From NCBI GenBank assembly GCA_029974855.1, contig JARKQO010000483.1, positions 1-14,714 of the forward strand: DNA of 14,714 nt, in the 5' to 3' direction. Both the position numbers and the translations under genes were made by a program. Source of the stretch: Eubacteriales bacterium (GTDB lineage Bacteria; Bacillota_A; Clostridia; Christensenellales; Aristaeellaceae). Positions 1 through 6,486 of the stretch are shown in pieces. The notes under the pieces were generated by a model. That model saw only the letters and a list, made by a program, of their open reading frames with translations. It was not told where the DNA came from and made no database searches. How positions within the stretch are numbered: position 1 is the first letter of the stretch; every line of letters begins with the position of its first letter.

Positions 1-1
1 C

Positions 2-160
2 CGCGTGCTGAACGATATGCACTACGAGGGGCCCCTCTCCGTGGAGTGGGAGGACAGCGGCATGGACCGCATCGACGGCGCCACCGAGGCCTGCGCCTTT
101 GTGAAAAAGGTCGATTTCAAAGCATCCGACTTCAAGTTCGACGAGGCGATTGCCAACTGA
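2..160 (+). CDS. Sugar phosphate isomerase/epimerase, C-terminal end (5' truncated by window)
   Basis: Only the last 52 codons are present; the gene begins before the window. The visible peptide contains H-Y-E-G-P-L-S-V-E-W-E-D-S-G-M-D-R followed by E-A-C-A-F-V-K-K. This matches the C-terminal strand and helix of the xylose-isomerase-like TIM-barrel isomerase/epimerase family (AP_endonuc_2 fold). In that family the Glu of the (S/W)-x-E-W-E-D segment is usually the last metal ligand. These proteins typically interconvert ketoses, polyols or keto-inositols, and they commonly lie beside Gfo/Idh/MocA dehydrogenases. Here the stop codon is only 18-24 nt before the dehydrogenase start, so the two are almost certainly co-transcribed. 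The substrate cannot be told from this fragment. The family call is fairly sure; the exact reaction is not. Confidence 0.82.
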   Translation, partial: RVLNDMHYEGPLSVEWEDSGMDRIDGATEACAFVKKVDFKASDFKFDEAIAN

Positions 161-184
161 CGCATGGAAAGGAGCGATATGCCC

Positions 185-1333
185 ATGGGAAAGCATGTGA
201 ACTATGGCATGGTGGGGGGAGCCTATGACGCCTTTATTGGAGACGTGCACCGCAAGGCAATCTCCTTTGATCCCCGGGCGCGGTTGGTAGCGGGCTGCTT
301 CAGCAGCCAGTGGGAGAGGAACCGGAAAACCGGCGACATCCATGGCCTGGACCCGGACCGGGTTTACAGGGATTATGAGGAAATGGCGCGCAAGGAAAGC
401 GCCCGTGAGGACGGCATTTCCTTTGTGAGCATTACCACGCCCAACAACTCCCATTATCAGATCGTCAAGACCTTCCTGGAGGCGGGCATCAACGTGGTCT
501 GCGAAAAGCCCCTCTGCTTTGAGGTGGCCCAGGGGGAAGAGCTGGTGGCCCTGGCCAAGGCCAAGGACCTCCTGTTTGCCGTTACCTACACCTATTCGGG
601 CTATACCATGGTCAAGGTCATGCGGGAAATGGTCAGGACAGGCAAGATTGGCAAGGTGGTGTCCGTCAACGCGGAGTACGTCCAGGAATGGCTCATTGAC
701 AAGCTGGGCGAGGCGGACCCCGGCACCGCCAAGCTCTCCACCTGGCGCACGGACCCCAAGGTTTCCGGCATCAGCAACTGCGTGGGCGACATCGGCACCC
801 ATATTGAGAATACCGTTCATTATGTCACCGGGCTCAGCATTCAACGCCTGCTGGCCACCACCAACACCTTCGGCATGGAGCTGGACCTGAACGCAAACAT
901 CATCGTGGAGTATGACAATGGCACAAACGGCGCTTATTGGTGCTCCCAGGTGGCGGCGGGCAAGCTCAACGGCCTTGTGGTCCGGGTCTATGGTTCCGAG
1001 GGGTCCCTGGAATGGGAGCAGCACTTCCCCGATTACCTGCGCTTTACGCCCAAGGGCAAGGCCCCCGAGACCCTGAGCCGGGGCACCGGCTACCTCACCC
1101 AGGAGGCTGCGGGGAACAGCCGGCTGCCCTCCGGGCATCCGGAAGGCCTGTACGTGGGCTTTGCCAATGTCTATCGCAGCTACATCAACGCGCTGGTGAA
1201 AAAGCAAGCCGGTGAAAAGCTTACCGAGGCCGACCTGGATTTCCCCAAGGGGGAGGATGGCTTAAACGGCGTGAAGTTCGTGCACGCGGTGGTGGAAAGC
1301 GCCGGGAAGGGCTCGGCCTGGATTTCCCTGTAG
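185..1333 (+). CDS. Gfo/Idh/MocA family NAD(P)-dependent oxidoreductase
   Basis: A cytoplasmic dehydrogenase of about 382 residues, the usual family length. The N-terminal Rossmann fold begins Y-G-M-V-G-G-A-Y-D-A-F-I-G (residues 7-19). The family-defining E-K-P, whose Lys lies at the active site, is at residues 107-109. The C-terminal domain carries G-D-I-G-T-H-I-E-N (about 201-209), whose Asp and His are the typical catalytic pair. Members oxidise sugars, inositols or sugar acids with NAD(P). Three in-frame ATGs compete: 164, 179 and 185. The Shine-Dalgarno AAAGGAG (168-174) lies inside any protein started at 164. It is 4 nt from ATG 179 and 10 nt from ATG 185, so 185 is preferred and 179 remains possible. 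The gene sits between an isomerase/epimerase and a CUT2 importer, suggesting it acts on the imported sugar or polyol. The third glycine of the usual G-G-G motif is Ala here. Confidence 0.93.
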   Translation: MGKHVNYGMVGGAYDAFIGDVHRKAISFDPRARLVAGCFSSQWERNRKTGDIHGLDPDRVYRDYEEMARKESAREDGISFVSITTPNNSHYQIVKTFLEAGINVVCEKPLCFEVAQGEELVALAKAKDLLFAVTYTYSGYTMVKVMREMVRTGKIGKVVSVNAEYVQEWLIDKLGEADPGTAKLSTWRTDPKVSGISNCVGDIGTHIENTVHYVTGLSIQRLLATTNTFGMELDLNANIIVEYDNGTNGAYWCSQVAAGKLNGLVVRVYGSEGSLEWEQHFPDYLRFTPKGKAPETLSRGTGYLTQEAAGNSRLPSGHPEGLYVGFANVYRSYINALVKKQAGEKLTEADLDFPKGEDGLNGVKFVHAVVESAGKGSAWISL

Positions 1334-1348
1334 GGCCAAACACAATGG

Positions 1349-1372
1349 ATTTATTGACGAAAGTCAATGAAT
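1349..1372 (+). promoter_or_regulatory. AT-rich hairpin with GAAA tetraloop in the leader of the binding-protein gene
   Basis: A 10-bp inverted repeat (1349-1358 pairs with 1363-1372, one G-U pair) closes a GAAA tetraloop (1359-1362). It ends 12 nt before the Shine-Dalgarno GGAGGAG (1385-1391) of the next gene. It is followed by an A-rich run rather than T's, so it is not a + strand terminator. It could set an mRNA processing end or stabilise the 5' end of the binding-protein message. The dyad could also be a protein-binding site. The structure is visible; the function is inferred. Confidence 0.4.
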
Positions 1373-1394
1373 AAAACAAAAATTGGAGGAGACC

Positions 1395-2438
1395 ATGATG
1401 AAAAAACTGTTAGGTATCCTTTTGGCAACGGTTCTGGCGCTGGGGACTGTGACCGCTCTCGCGGCCGACGCTGTGGACATCGCGATCTTTGTGCCCAATG
1501 CCGACCATGGCTGGACCGGCGCCGTGCTGCAGTATGCGGAAGAAGCGGCCAAGGCAATCAACGATGCCGGGAAATATACCGCCAAGGTCATTCCCGCCAA
1601 TGACGGCGCCACCCAGATCCCGCTGGTGGAGGACGTGATCGAGAACCAGTCCGCCAAGAACATCGTCATTCTGCCCCACGACAACACCCTGGAAGCCACC
1701 ATGCAGAAGGTGGCGGACAGCGGCATTCCCTTCGTGATGTTTGACCGCGTCATCGATTCCGTGAAGGAACAGGCTGTATCCTCCGTCATGGGCGACAACG
1801 AAGGCATCGGCTATGAGACCGCCAAGCGCTTTGTGGCCACCGGCCTGCAGCCAGGCGCCAAGATCCTGATCATCCCCGGCGACAACTCCTCCGTGCCCCA
1901 GATGCGCAACGACGGTTTCTTCAAGGGCCTGAAGGAAGCGGGCTGGACCGACGAGCAGATCGCCGGCATCACCATGACCGATTACACCAGCTGGTCCCGT
2001 GAAAGGGCCAAGGAGCTGTTCATCGGCTGGATGGATTCCTCCACCGTGGAAGAGATCGCCGCCTACGAGTACATCTTCACCCATGACGATCCTCTGGCGC
2101 TGGGCCTCCTGGACGCGCTGAAGGGCTCCGACATCGACGATGCCAAGAAGGCCGCCTTCCTGTCCGGCAAGGTCCACCTGGCCGCCTCTTCCGGTCTGAA
2201 CGAGATGTATTCCGTGATCAAGGGCATTCATCAGAACGACTATACCGCCGAAGTGGCCCAGCTGGCCGACCTGTTCTCCGTGACCTACGATCCCGGCATG
2301 ATCAAGATCGCCATCCAGGATATCGTGGATAGCCTGGAAGGCAAAGAAATCCCCAAGACCCATGTGGTGCCCGTTTCCGTTGTGGATAGCACCAACGTGA
2401 ATGAGTTCCAGGGATTTGGCGACGCTCTGTCCAAGTAA
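1395..2438 (+). CDS. Sugar ABC transporter substrate-binding protein, ribose/galactose type (CUT2)
   Basis: A secreted periplasmic-binding-protein-fold sugar receptor of 347 residues. A Sec signal peptide (M-M-K-K-L-L-G then a hydrophobic run, ending T-A-L-A-A-D near residue 24) leads into D-I-A-I-F-V-P-N-A-D-H-G-W, a typical first strand and binding-loop start of Peripla_BP_4 proteins. Further family marks are the inter-lobe P-H-D-N-T and V-M-F-D-R segments, G-D-N-E-G-I-G-Y-E-T and F-T-H-D-D-P-L-A-L-G. No lipobox cysteine is present. The start is taken as the first ATG of ATG-ATG (1395, 1398), 5 or 8 nt after GGAGG at 1385-1389; an earlier TTG at 1383 overlaps the ribosome binding site and is unlikely. 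The gene is followed by its own double ATPase and RbsC-type permease. The ligand is probably a monosaccharide or polyol but cannot be named. Confidence 0.93.
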   Translation: MMKKLLGILLATVLALGTVTALAADAVDIAIFVPNADHGWTGAVLQYAEEAAKAINDAGKYTAKVIPANDGATQIPLVEDVIENQSAKNIVILPHDNTLEATMQKVADSGIPFVMFDRVIDSVKEQAVSSVMGDNEGIGYETAKRFVATGLQPGAKILIIPGDNSSVPQMRNDGFFKGLKEAGWTDEQIAGITMTDYTSWSRERAKELFIGWMDSSTVEEIAAYEYIFTHDDPLALGLLDALKGSDIDDAKKAAFLSGKVHLAASSGLNEMYSVIKGIHQNDYTAEVAQLADLFSVTYDPGMIKIAIQDIVDSLEGKEIPKTHVVPVSVVDSTNVNEFQGFGDALSK

Positions 2439-2462
2439 AGCCAGATGGCTGGCTGCATTCCG

Positions 2463-2492
2463 GCGGCCCACAGAGGCGACTCTGTGGGCCGC
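2463..2492 (+). promoter_or_regulatory. 13-bp GC-rich hairpin with GCGA tetraloop between binding-protein and ATPase genes
   Basis: Positions 2463-2475 are perfectly complementary to 2480-2492, closing a GCGA (GNRA-type) tetraloop at 2476-2479. It lies 24 nt after the binding-protein stop codon. No T-tract follows, so it should not be an efficient intrinsic terminator. Stable hairpins in this position are known, as in malE-malF, to protect the 3' end of the binding-protein mRNA or attenuate downstream expression, giving excess receptor over membrane components. That role is inferred here. Confidence 0.65.
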
Positions 2493-2525
2493 TTGGAATC
2501 CCAATACAGGCAAGGGGGGCTGCGT

Positions 2526-4034
2526 GTGGCAGTGCTGCAAATGACCGATATCTCCAAGGCCTTTTTTGGCGTGAAGGTGTTGGATCAAGTCAACTTCAGT
2601 GTGGAACCAGGCGAAGTCCATGCCCTGCTGGGGGAGAACGGCGCGGGAAAATCCACGCTGATGAACATCCTGGCGGGCGTCTACACCCGCGATTCCGGCA
2701 CCATTGAATTTGACGGACGCCAGATGGCGCACCAAACGGTGCAGGCCTCTGAAAACGCCGGCATTGCCTTTGTCCACCAGGAGCTGAACCTGTTCAACGA
2801 CCTGAAGGTCTATGAGAACATTTTTCTGCGGAAGGAAATCCTGACCAAGGTAGGCTCCCTTCATAAGAAGGCCATGATCCAAAAAACCCGCGAGCTGTTT
2901 CAAAGCCTGGGCGTGGACATCGACCCAACGGTGCCGGTGTCGGAGCTGGAGACCAGCCAGAAGCAGCTTCTGGAAATCGCCAAGGCCCTGTTCGCCAACG
3001 CCAAGCTGTTCATTTTGGATGAACCCACCACGGCGCTGAACAACCGCGAGATCGAGCACTTGTTTTCCATCGTCCGGCGGCTGAAGGCCTCCGGTCGCTC
3101 CTTTATCTTCATCTCCCACAAGATGAATGAAATCTTTGAAATCGCCGACCGCTACACGGTGCTGCGCAACGGCAAGCTGGTGCAGACCGGAAACATCGCC
3201 GAGACCAACGCCCTGGACGTGACCCGGCTGATGGTGGGCAACGAATTCTATGAGCAGGGCTATTACGAGCCCCGCCCCCTGGGCGAGCCCATCCTGGAGC
3301 TCAAGGGGCTGTGCGGGCCGGGCTTCCAAAACATTGATTTGAGCATCCGCAAGGGTGAGGTCGTGGGCTTTACGGGGCTGAAGGGCGCGGGCATCAGCGA
3401 GATGATGCAGGCGCTTTTTGGCGCGCTGCCCATCACCCACGGGGAGCTGAGGGTGGAGGGCAAGCTGGCCCATGGCGACGATATCCACCAGGCCATGAAG
3501 AACAAAATTGCCATGATCGCGGCAAACCGCAAGGAAAACTCCGTCATTCCAGACTTTACCCTGCTGGACAATATGTGCATATCCGAATTTACGCTGTCCT
3601 ACGGACGGCAGGTGATTTCGGGCAAGCGCGAGAACCGGAAATACCTTGACAAAAAGGGACTTTTGGATATCAAGGCCAATGATTCCAGCGACATGATCAC
3701 CTCCCTGTCGGGCGGGAATCAGCAGAAGGTCATTTTGGCCCGCTGGCTGAACATCAACGCGGACATCCTGCTGATGGACAATCCAACCCAAGGAATTGAC
3801 GTGGGGGCCAAGGCCGAGATTTACAAGCTGATTCTTGATCTGGCCAAGCAAGGCATTACCGTTTTGATCAACACCTTGGAGATCTCCGAGGTGCAAAAAG
3901 TTGCCGACCGCTGCATCGTGTTCTATCACGGCGGTATCCAGACCATCCTGGAGCGCAGCCAGATCACGGAGGAGCAGGTTATGCTCTATGCGACCAACGC
4001 CATTAACGCTTCGGAGGTGCGAGCACATGGTTAA
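2526..4034 (+). CDS. Sugar ABC transporter ATP-binding protein with two ATPase domains (RbsA/MglA/XylG type)
   Basis: A cytoplasmic energy-coupling subunit of about 502 residues with tandem nucleotide-binding domains, the normal length for CUT2 ATPases. Domain 1 has Walker A G-E-N-G-A-G-K-S (36-43), the degenerate signature L-E-T-S-Q-K-Q, Walker B F-I-L-D-E-P (Asp165, Glu166) and I-S-H (His198). Domain 2 has a P-loop without Lys (G-L-K-G-A-G-I-S, 284-291), an intact signature L-S-G-G-N-Q-Q (394-400), and Walker B L-L-M-D-N-P with Asn419 in place of the catalytic Glu. The GTG start at 2526 is chosen because AGGGGGG (2513-2519) lies 6 nt upstream and the protein then begins just ahead of the first strand. 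The open frame back to 2445 runs through the hairpin and shows no family similarity. The next gene overlaps this one by 8 nt. Confidence 0.94.
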   Translation: MAVLQMTDISKAFFGVKVLDQVNFSVEPGEVHALLGENGAGKSTLMNILAGVYTRDSGTIEFDGRQMAHQTVQASENAGIAFVHQELNLFNDLKVYENIFLRKEILTKVGSLHKKAMIQKTRELFQSLGVDIDPTVPVSELETSQKQLLEIAKALFANAKLFILDEPTTALNNREIEHLFSIVRRLKASGRSFIFISHKMNEIFEIADRYTVLRNGKLVQTGNIAETNALDVTRLMVGNEFYEQGYYEPRPLGEPILELKGLCGPGFQNIDLSIRKGEVVGFTGLKGAGISEMMQALFGALPITHGELRVEGKLAHGDDIHQAMKNKIAMIAANRKENSVIPDFTLLDNMCISEFTLSYGRQVISGKRENRKYLDKKGLLDIKANDSSDMITSLSGGNQQKVILARWLNINADILLMDNPTQGIDVGAKAEIYKLILDLAKQGITVLINTLEISEVQKVADRCIVFYHGGIQTILERSQITEEQVMLYATNAINASEVRAHG

Positions 4035-5040
4035 CACCAACCCTGTCCCCGCCAGAAAAAAGCCTGTCACAAAGGTGCTGGGCAATTACAGCTTTATCCT
4101 GATCTTCCTGTTCATCTTTCTGGCCTATATTGTGATCAACGCGGGCGCTACCACCATCAGCGGCGTGATGAATATCCTGCGCCACTCCACCATCGTGGGG
4201 ATCATTGCCTTTGGCATGGGCTTGGTGATCATCACCGGAGGCATCGATTTGTCGGTGGGCTCCATCATGGCGCTGGTGGGCGGCCTGTCGGCGGTGGTGT
4301 TCAACGCCACCAACAGCCCCGTCCTCACGTTGCTCTTTGCCCTTACCGGGGGCTGTGTGCTGGGCCTGTTCAACGGCCTTCTGGTGGGCCAAGCCAAGAT
4401 GCCCGCCTTTATCGTGACCCTTTCCACCATGATGATTTACCGGTCCATCGCCCTTTATTACCTGCGGGCGGTGGTGCGCCAGTCGATCTACAAGCTGGAC
4501 GCCACGCTGGACACCTACAAGGATTTTTATGGCTTTGGCCAGTATAAGGTCTTTGACCTGATCCCCGTGGTGGGCCTGGTGTTTGTGGCCGTGATGATCG
4601 TGATCGTATTCATCAGCACCTGCACCAAGTTTGGGAAAACCGTGTACGCCATTGGCAGCAACGAAAAAGCGGCCCGCCTGGCCGGCATCAACGTAGGCTG
4701 GACCCGGGTGATGGTGTATGTGATCACCGGCGTGCTGTGCGGCCTGGCCACCTTCCTGTGGCTGGCCATGAACGGCGCGGCCGACGCGGCCACCCTTGGC
4801 AAGAGCACCGAGATGTATGCCATCGCGGCGGTGGTCATCGGCGGCATCAGCATGAGCGGCGGCAAGGGAAAGCTGCTGGGCGTCATGTTTGGCGCCATGA
4901 GCTATACCATCATTGATAAGATCATCGCGTCTTTGGGCTTTGACGCGCTCATCAACGATACCATCAAGGGCTCCATTCTGCTGGTGGCGGTGCTGGTGCA
5001 GATCATGATTCCCACGCTGCGGGGCGAGAAGAAGCAGTAG
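4027..5040 (+). CDS. Sugar ABC transporter permease, RbsC type
   Basis: An integral membrane permease of 337 residues, mostly hydrophobic, with roughly 8-10 predicted membrane segments starting at about residue 20 (Y-S-F-I-L-I-F-L-F). Family marks are M-N-I-L-R (LRR/SVN position), the highly conserved G-G-I-D-L-S-V-G-S, Y-A-I-G-S-N-E-K-A-A-R-L-A-G-I-N (cytoplasmic loop contacting the ATPase) and G-G-I-S-M-S-G-G-K-G near the C terminus. The ATG at 4027 overlaps the ATPase stop (4032-4034) by 8 nt and has GGAGG at 4013-4017, 9 nt upstream, indicating translational coupling. An upstream in-frame extension to 3901 lies inside the ATPase gene and is rejected. This is the last gene before a terminator. 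The transported sugar is unknown. Confidence 0.94.
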   Translation: MVNTNPVPARKKPVTKVLGNYSFILIFLFIFLAYIVINAGATTISGVMNILRHSTIVGIIAFGMGLVIITGGIDLSVGSIMALVGGLSAVVFNATNSPVLTLLFALTGGCVLGLFNGLLVGQAKMPAFIVTLSTMMIYRSIALYYLRAVVRQSIYKLDATLDTYKDFYGFGQYKVFDLIPVVGLVFVAVMIVIVFISTCTKFGKTVYAIGSNEKAARLAGINVGWTRVMVYVITGVLCGLATFLWLAMNGAADAATLGKSTEMYAIAAVVIGGISMSGGKGKLLGVMFGAMSYTIIDKIIASLGFDALINDTIKGSILLVAVLVQIMIPTLRGEKKQ

Positions 5041-5070
5041 GCGTCTGCCCGGAGGCTTCCGGCCCCCATT

Positions 5071-5102
5071 CATCCACCCCCTTGCGGCGGGTGGATGTTT
5101 TT
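5071..5102 (+). terminator. Rho-independent terminator of the CUT2 sugar operon
   Basis: A perfect 9-bp stem (5071-5079 with 5089-5097, C-A-T-C-C-A-C-C-C against its complement) with a 9-nt loop is followed directly by TTTTT (5098-5102). It lies 30 nt after the permease stop codon, so it ends the upstream operon and separates it from the ECF sigma unit. Confidence 0.85.
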
Positions 5103-5197
5103 GTGTCCGGAAGGAAAAAAATTACCACTCCGCGAATCTGGAGGGCTTCCCAGCCCGTCTATGAGGTGCAAGCTTGCCGCTACAAAGGAGGGACAGG

Positions 5198-5671
5198 ATG
5201 AACAAGGAGGAATTCAGCCTTCGGGTAACCTCCGTCCAAGGGCGGATGTACCGGGTGGCCTGCGGCTACCTGCGGGGGGAGCACGACCGCCTGGACGCCG
5301 TTTCCGAAGCCATTGTCAGGGCCTGGCAAAAGCGGGCCTCCCTGAAACGCCGGGAGCTTTTTGAGGGCTGGCTGTTGAAAATTCTGATCCGGGAATGCAT
5401 CAACATCCAGCGCGGGCAAAAGCGCATGGTGCCCATGGAGCTGCTGCCCCAGGCCGGGGCCCAGGAAGCCCCTTCGGACAACCAGCCCCTGCGGGAGGCC
5501 CTGGAAGCGCTGCCCCAGAAGCTACGGGAGGTGACAGTGCTGTATTACATGGAGGGCTACCCTGTGCAGGAGGCCGCCCAAATCCTGGGCATCACCAAGG
5601 GCGCGGTGTGTTCCCGCCTGTCCCGGGCCCGCAGCCTGCTGCGGGAGCTGTTAAAGGAGGAAATTCAATGA
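5198..5671 (+). CDS. ECF-type RNA polymerase sigma factor (sigma-70 family)
   Basis: A cytoplasmic alternative sigma factor of 157 residues, typical ECF length with only regions 2 and 4. Region 2 covers about residues 10-75, with D-A-V-S-E-A-I-V-R-A-W (33-43) and F-E-G-W-L-L-K-I-L-I-R-E-C-I-N (56-70). A variable linker spans about 76-95. Region 4 (about 98-150) contains L-P-Q-K-L-R-E-V-T-V-L-Y-Y and the helix-turn-helix A-A-Q-I-L-G-I-T-K-G-A-V-C-S-R-L-S-R-A-R. The ATG at 5198 follows AAAGGAGG (5184-5191) by 6 nt; an upstream TTG at 5174 in frame is before the ribosome binding site and is rejected. The stop overlaps the next ATG by 4 nt. It should direct polymerase to promoters under control of the signal received by the next gene product; target genes are not evident. 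Confidence 0.93.
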   Translation: MNKEEFSLRVTSVQGRMYRVACGYLRGEHDRLDAVSEAIVRAWQKRASLKRRELFEGWLLKILIRECINIQRGQKRMVPMELLPQAGAQEAPSDNQPLREALEALPQKLREVTVLYYMEGYPVQEAAQILGITKGAVCSRLSRARSLLRELLKEEIQ

Positions 5672-6483
5672 AGCGTGAGGAGTGGCAAAAGGCCTATGAG
5701 CCGCTGCCGGAGGCCCTGGCCTGCCGTGTTTCCTCCACACTGGCCCGGCTGGACAAGGAGGAAAAGCCCGTGAGAAGGATATCGCTCAGAACCGCCGCCA
5801 TCGCCTTGGCCATTGTACTGGCCTTGGGAGGCGTGGCCTATGCGGTCATCGCGTCCCAAACGGCGGATCTCTTCGGTTGGCTCTATGGACAGGAAACCAA
5901 GGAAAGCCTCCTGGCGGGGGATATCGCCCCCTCTGGGGAAAGCACCGTGCTGGGGGATGTGGTCTATACGTTGGATGATATGATCTACAAGGACGGCATG
6001 GTCTACGGGACCGGAACCATCCGCCCCAAGGAGGGGGCTAATATCGTGCTGCTGCCGGAGGACTACGGCGTCAACGAGGCCGCCGGATACCTGGTGCACT
6101 ACGGCCCGGAGGAAATCCCCGAGGAGGCCCCCAGCTACGCGGAGCTGGCGGCCCAGCGGGGGGCGAAGATCATTTTGGCGAAGTGTGTAGCCAACGGGGT
6201 GCTGAATGAGGACGGAAGCCTCAACGCATCGGAGATTGGCTATACCCAGCTGGCCCTCAAGGACGGCACCATCCGCTTCAGCCTGGAGTTTGCCGGGGGA
6301 GAGGTTCGGGAGGGCGTGCTGGAAGCCCAGGAGATTCACCGGCAGGAGAGCTACCGCCTGAGCCTGCGCATCTCCAACTGGGAAGTGACCCCGGAGGGGG
6401 ATTGGCTCCGGGAGGAGCCGGAGGATACCTATTTGAAGGATGAATGGATTGTTACCCTAACTCCGGTACAGAAAGGAGAATAG
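5668..6483 (+). CDS. Putative membrane anti-sigma factor, single-pass
   Basis: A 271-residue protein called mainly from context and topology. It has a short charged N-terminal tail (residues 1-38, containing E-E-W-Q-K-A-Y-E-P-L-P-E-A-L), then one strongly hydrophobic segment (about 40-62, T-A-A-I-A-L-A-I-V-L-A-L-G-G-V). The remaining ~210 residues, rich in acidic and beta-prone stretches, would lie outside the membrane. The gene starts within the sigma stop codon (ATGA overlap), with AAAGGAGG at 5653-5660, 7 nt upstream. This coupling is standard for ECF sigma/anti-sigma pairs, where the N-terminal tail binds sigma. No H-x3-C-x2-C zinc anti-sigma motif is present; the only Cys in the tail is Cys19. 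The outer domain was not matched with certainty to a named family (RsiV or DUF4179-type proteins have similar layout). Function is inferred; the membrane topology is clear. Confidence 0.72.
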   Translation: MKREEWQKAYEPLPEALACRVSSTLARLDKEEKPVRRISLRTAAIALAIVLALGGVAYAVIASQTADLFGWLYGQETKESLLAGDIAPSGESTVLGDVVYTLDDMIYKDGMVYGTGTIRPKEGANIVLLPEDYGVNEAAGYLVHYGPEEIPEEAPSYAELAAQRGAKIILAKCVANGVLNEDGSLNASEIGYTQLALKDGTIRFSLEFAGGEVREGVLEAQEIHRQESYRLSLRISNWEVTPEGDWLREEPEDTYLKDEWIVTLTPVQKGE

Positions 6484-6486
6484 CGT

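Noticed and set aside
1354..1382. TTGACG as a -35 element of an internal promoter before the CUT2 binding-protein gene
   Set aside because: No TATAAT-like hexamer lies 16-18 nt downstream; the TTGAC is accounted for as part of the hairpin stem.
1410..4085. Open frame of 891 codons on the - strand opposite the CUT2 binding-protein and ATPase genes
   Set aside because: It is a mirror of GC-rich coding on the + strand: the product is rich in His, Gln, Gly and Leu with no recognisable domain, while the + strand genes have clear families, starts and ribosome binding sites.
5143..5156. Small 5-bp hairpin upstream of the sigma gene
   Set aside because: The stem is too short and isolated to distinguish from chance in GC-rich DNA.
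5134..5161. Possible ECF-type autoregulated promoter before the sigma gene (GAATCT ... CGTCTA)
   Set aside because: The downstream CGTC resembles a -10 element of SigW-type promoters, but the upstream element lacks the AAC core, so it is not supportable without transcript data.
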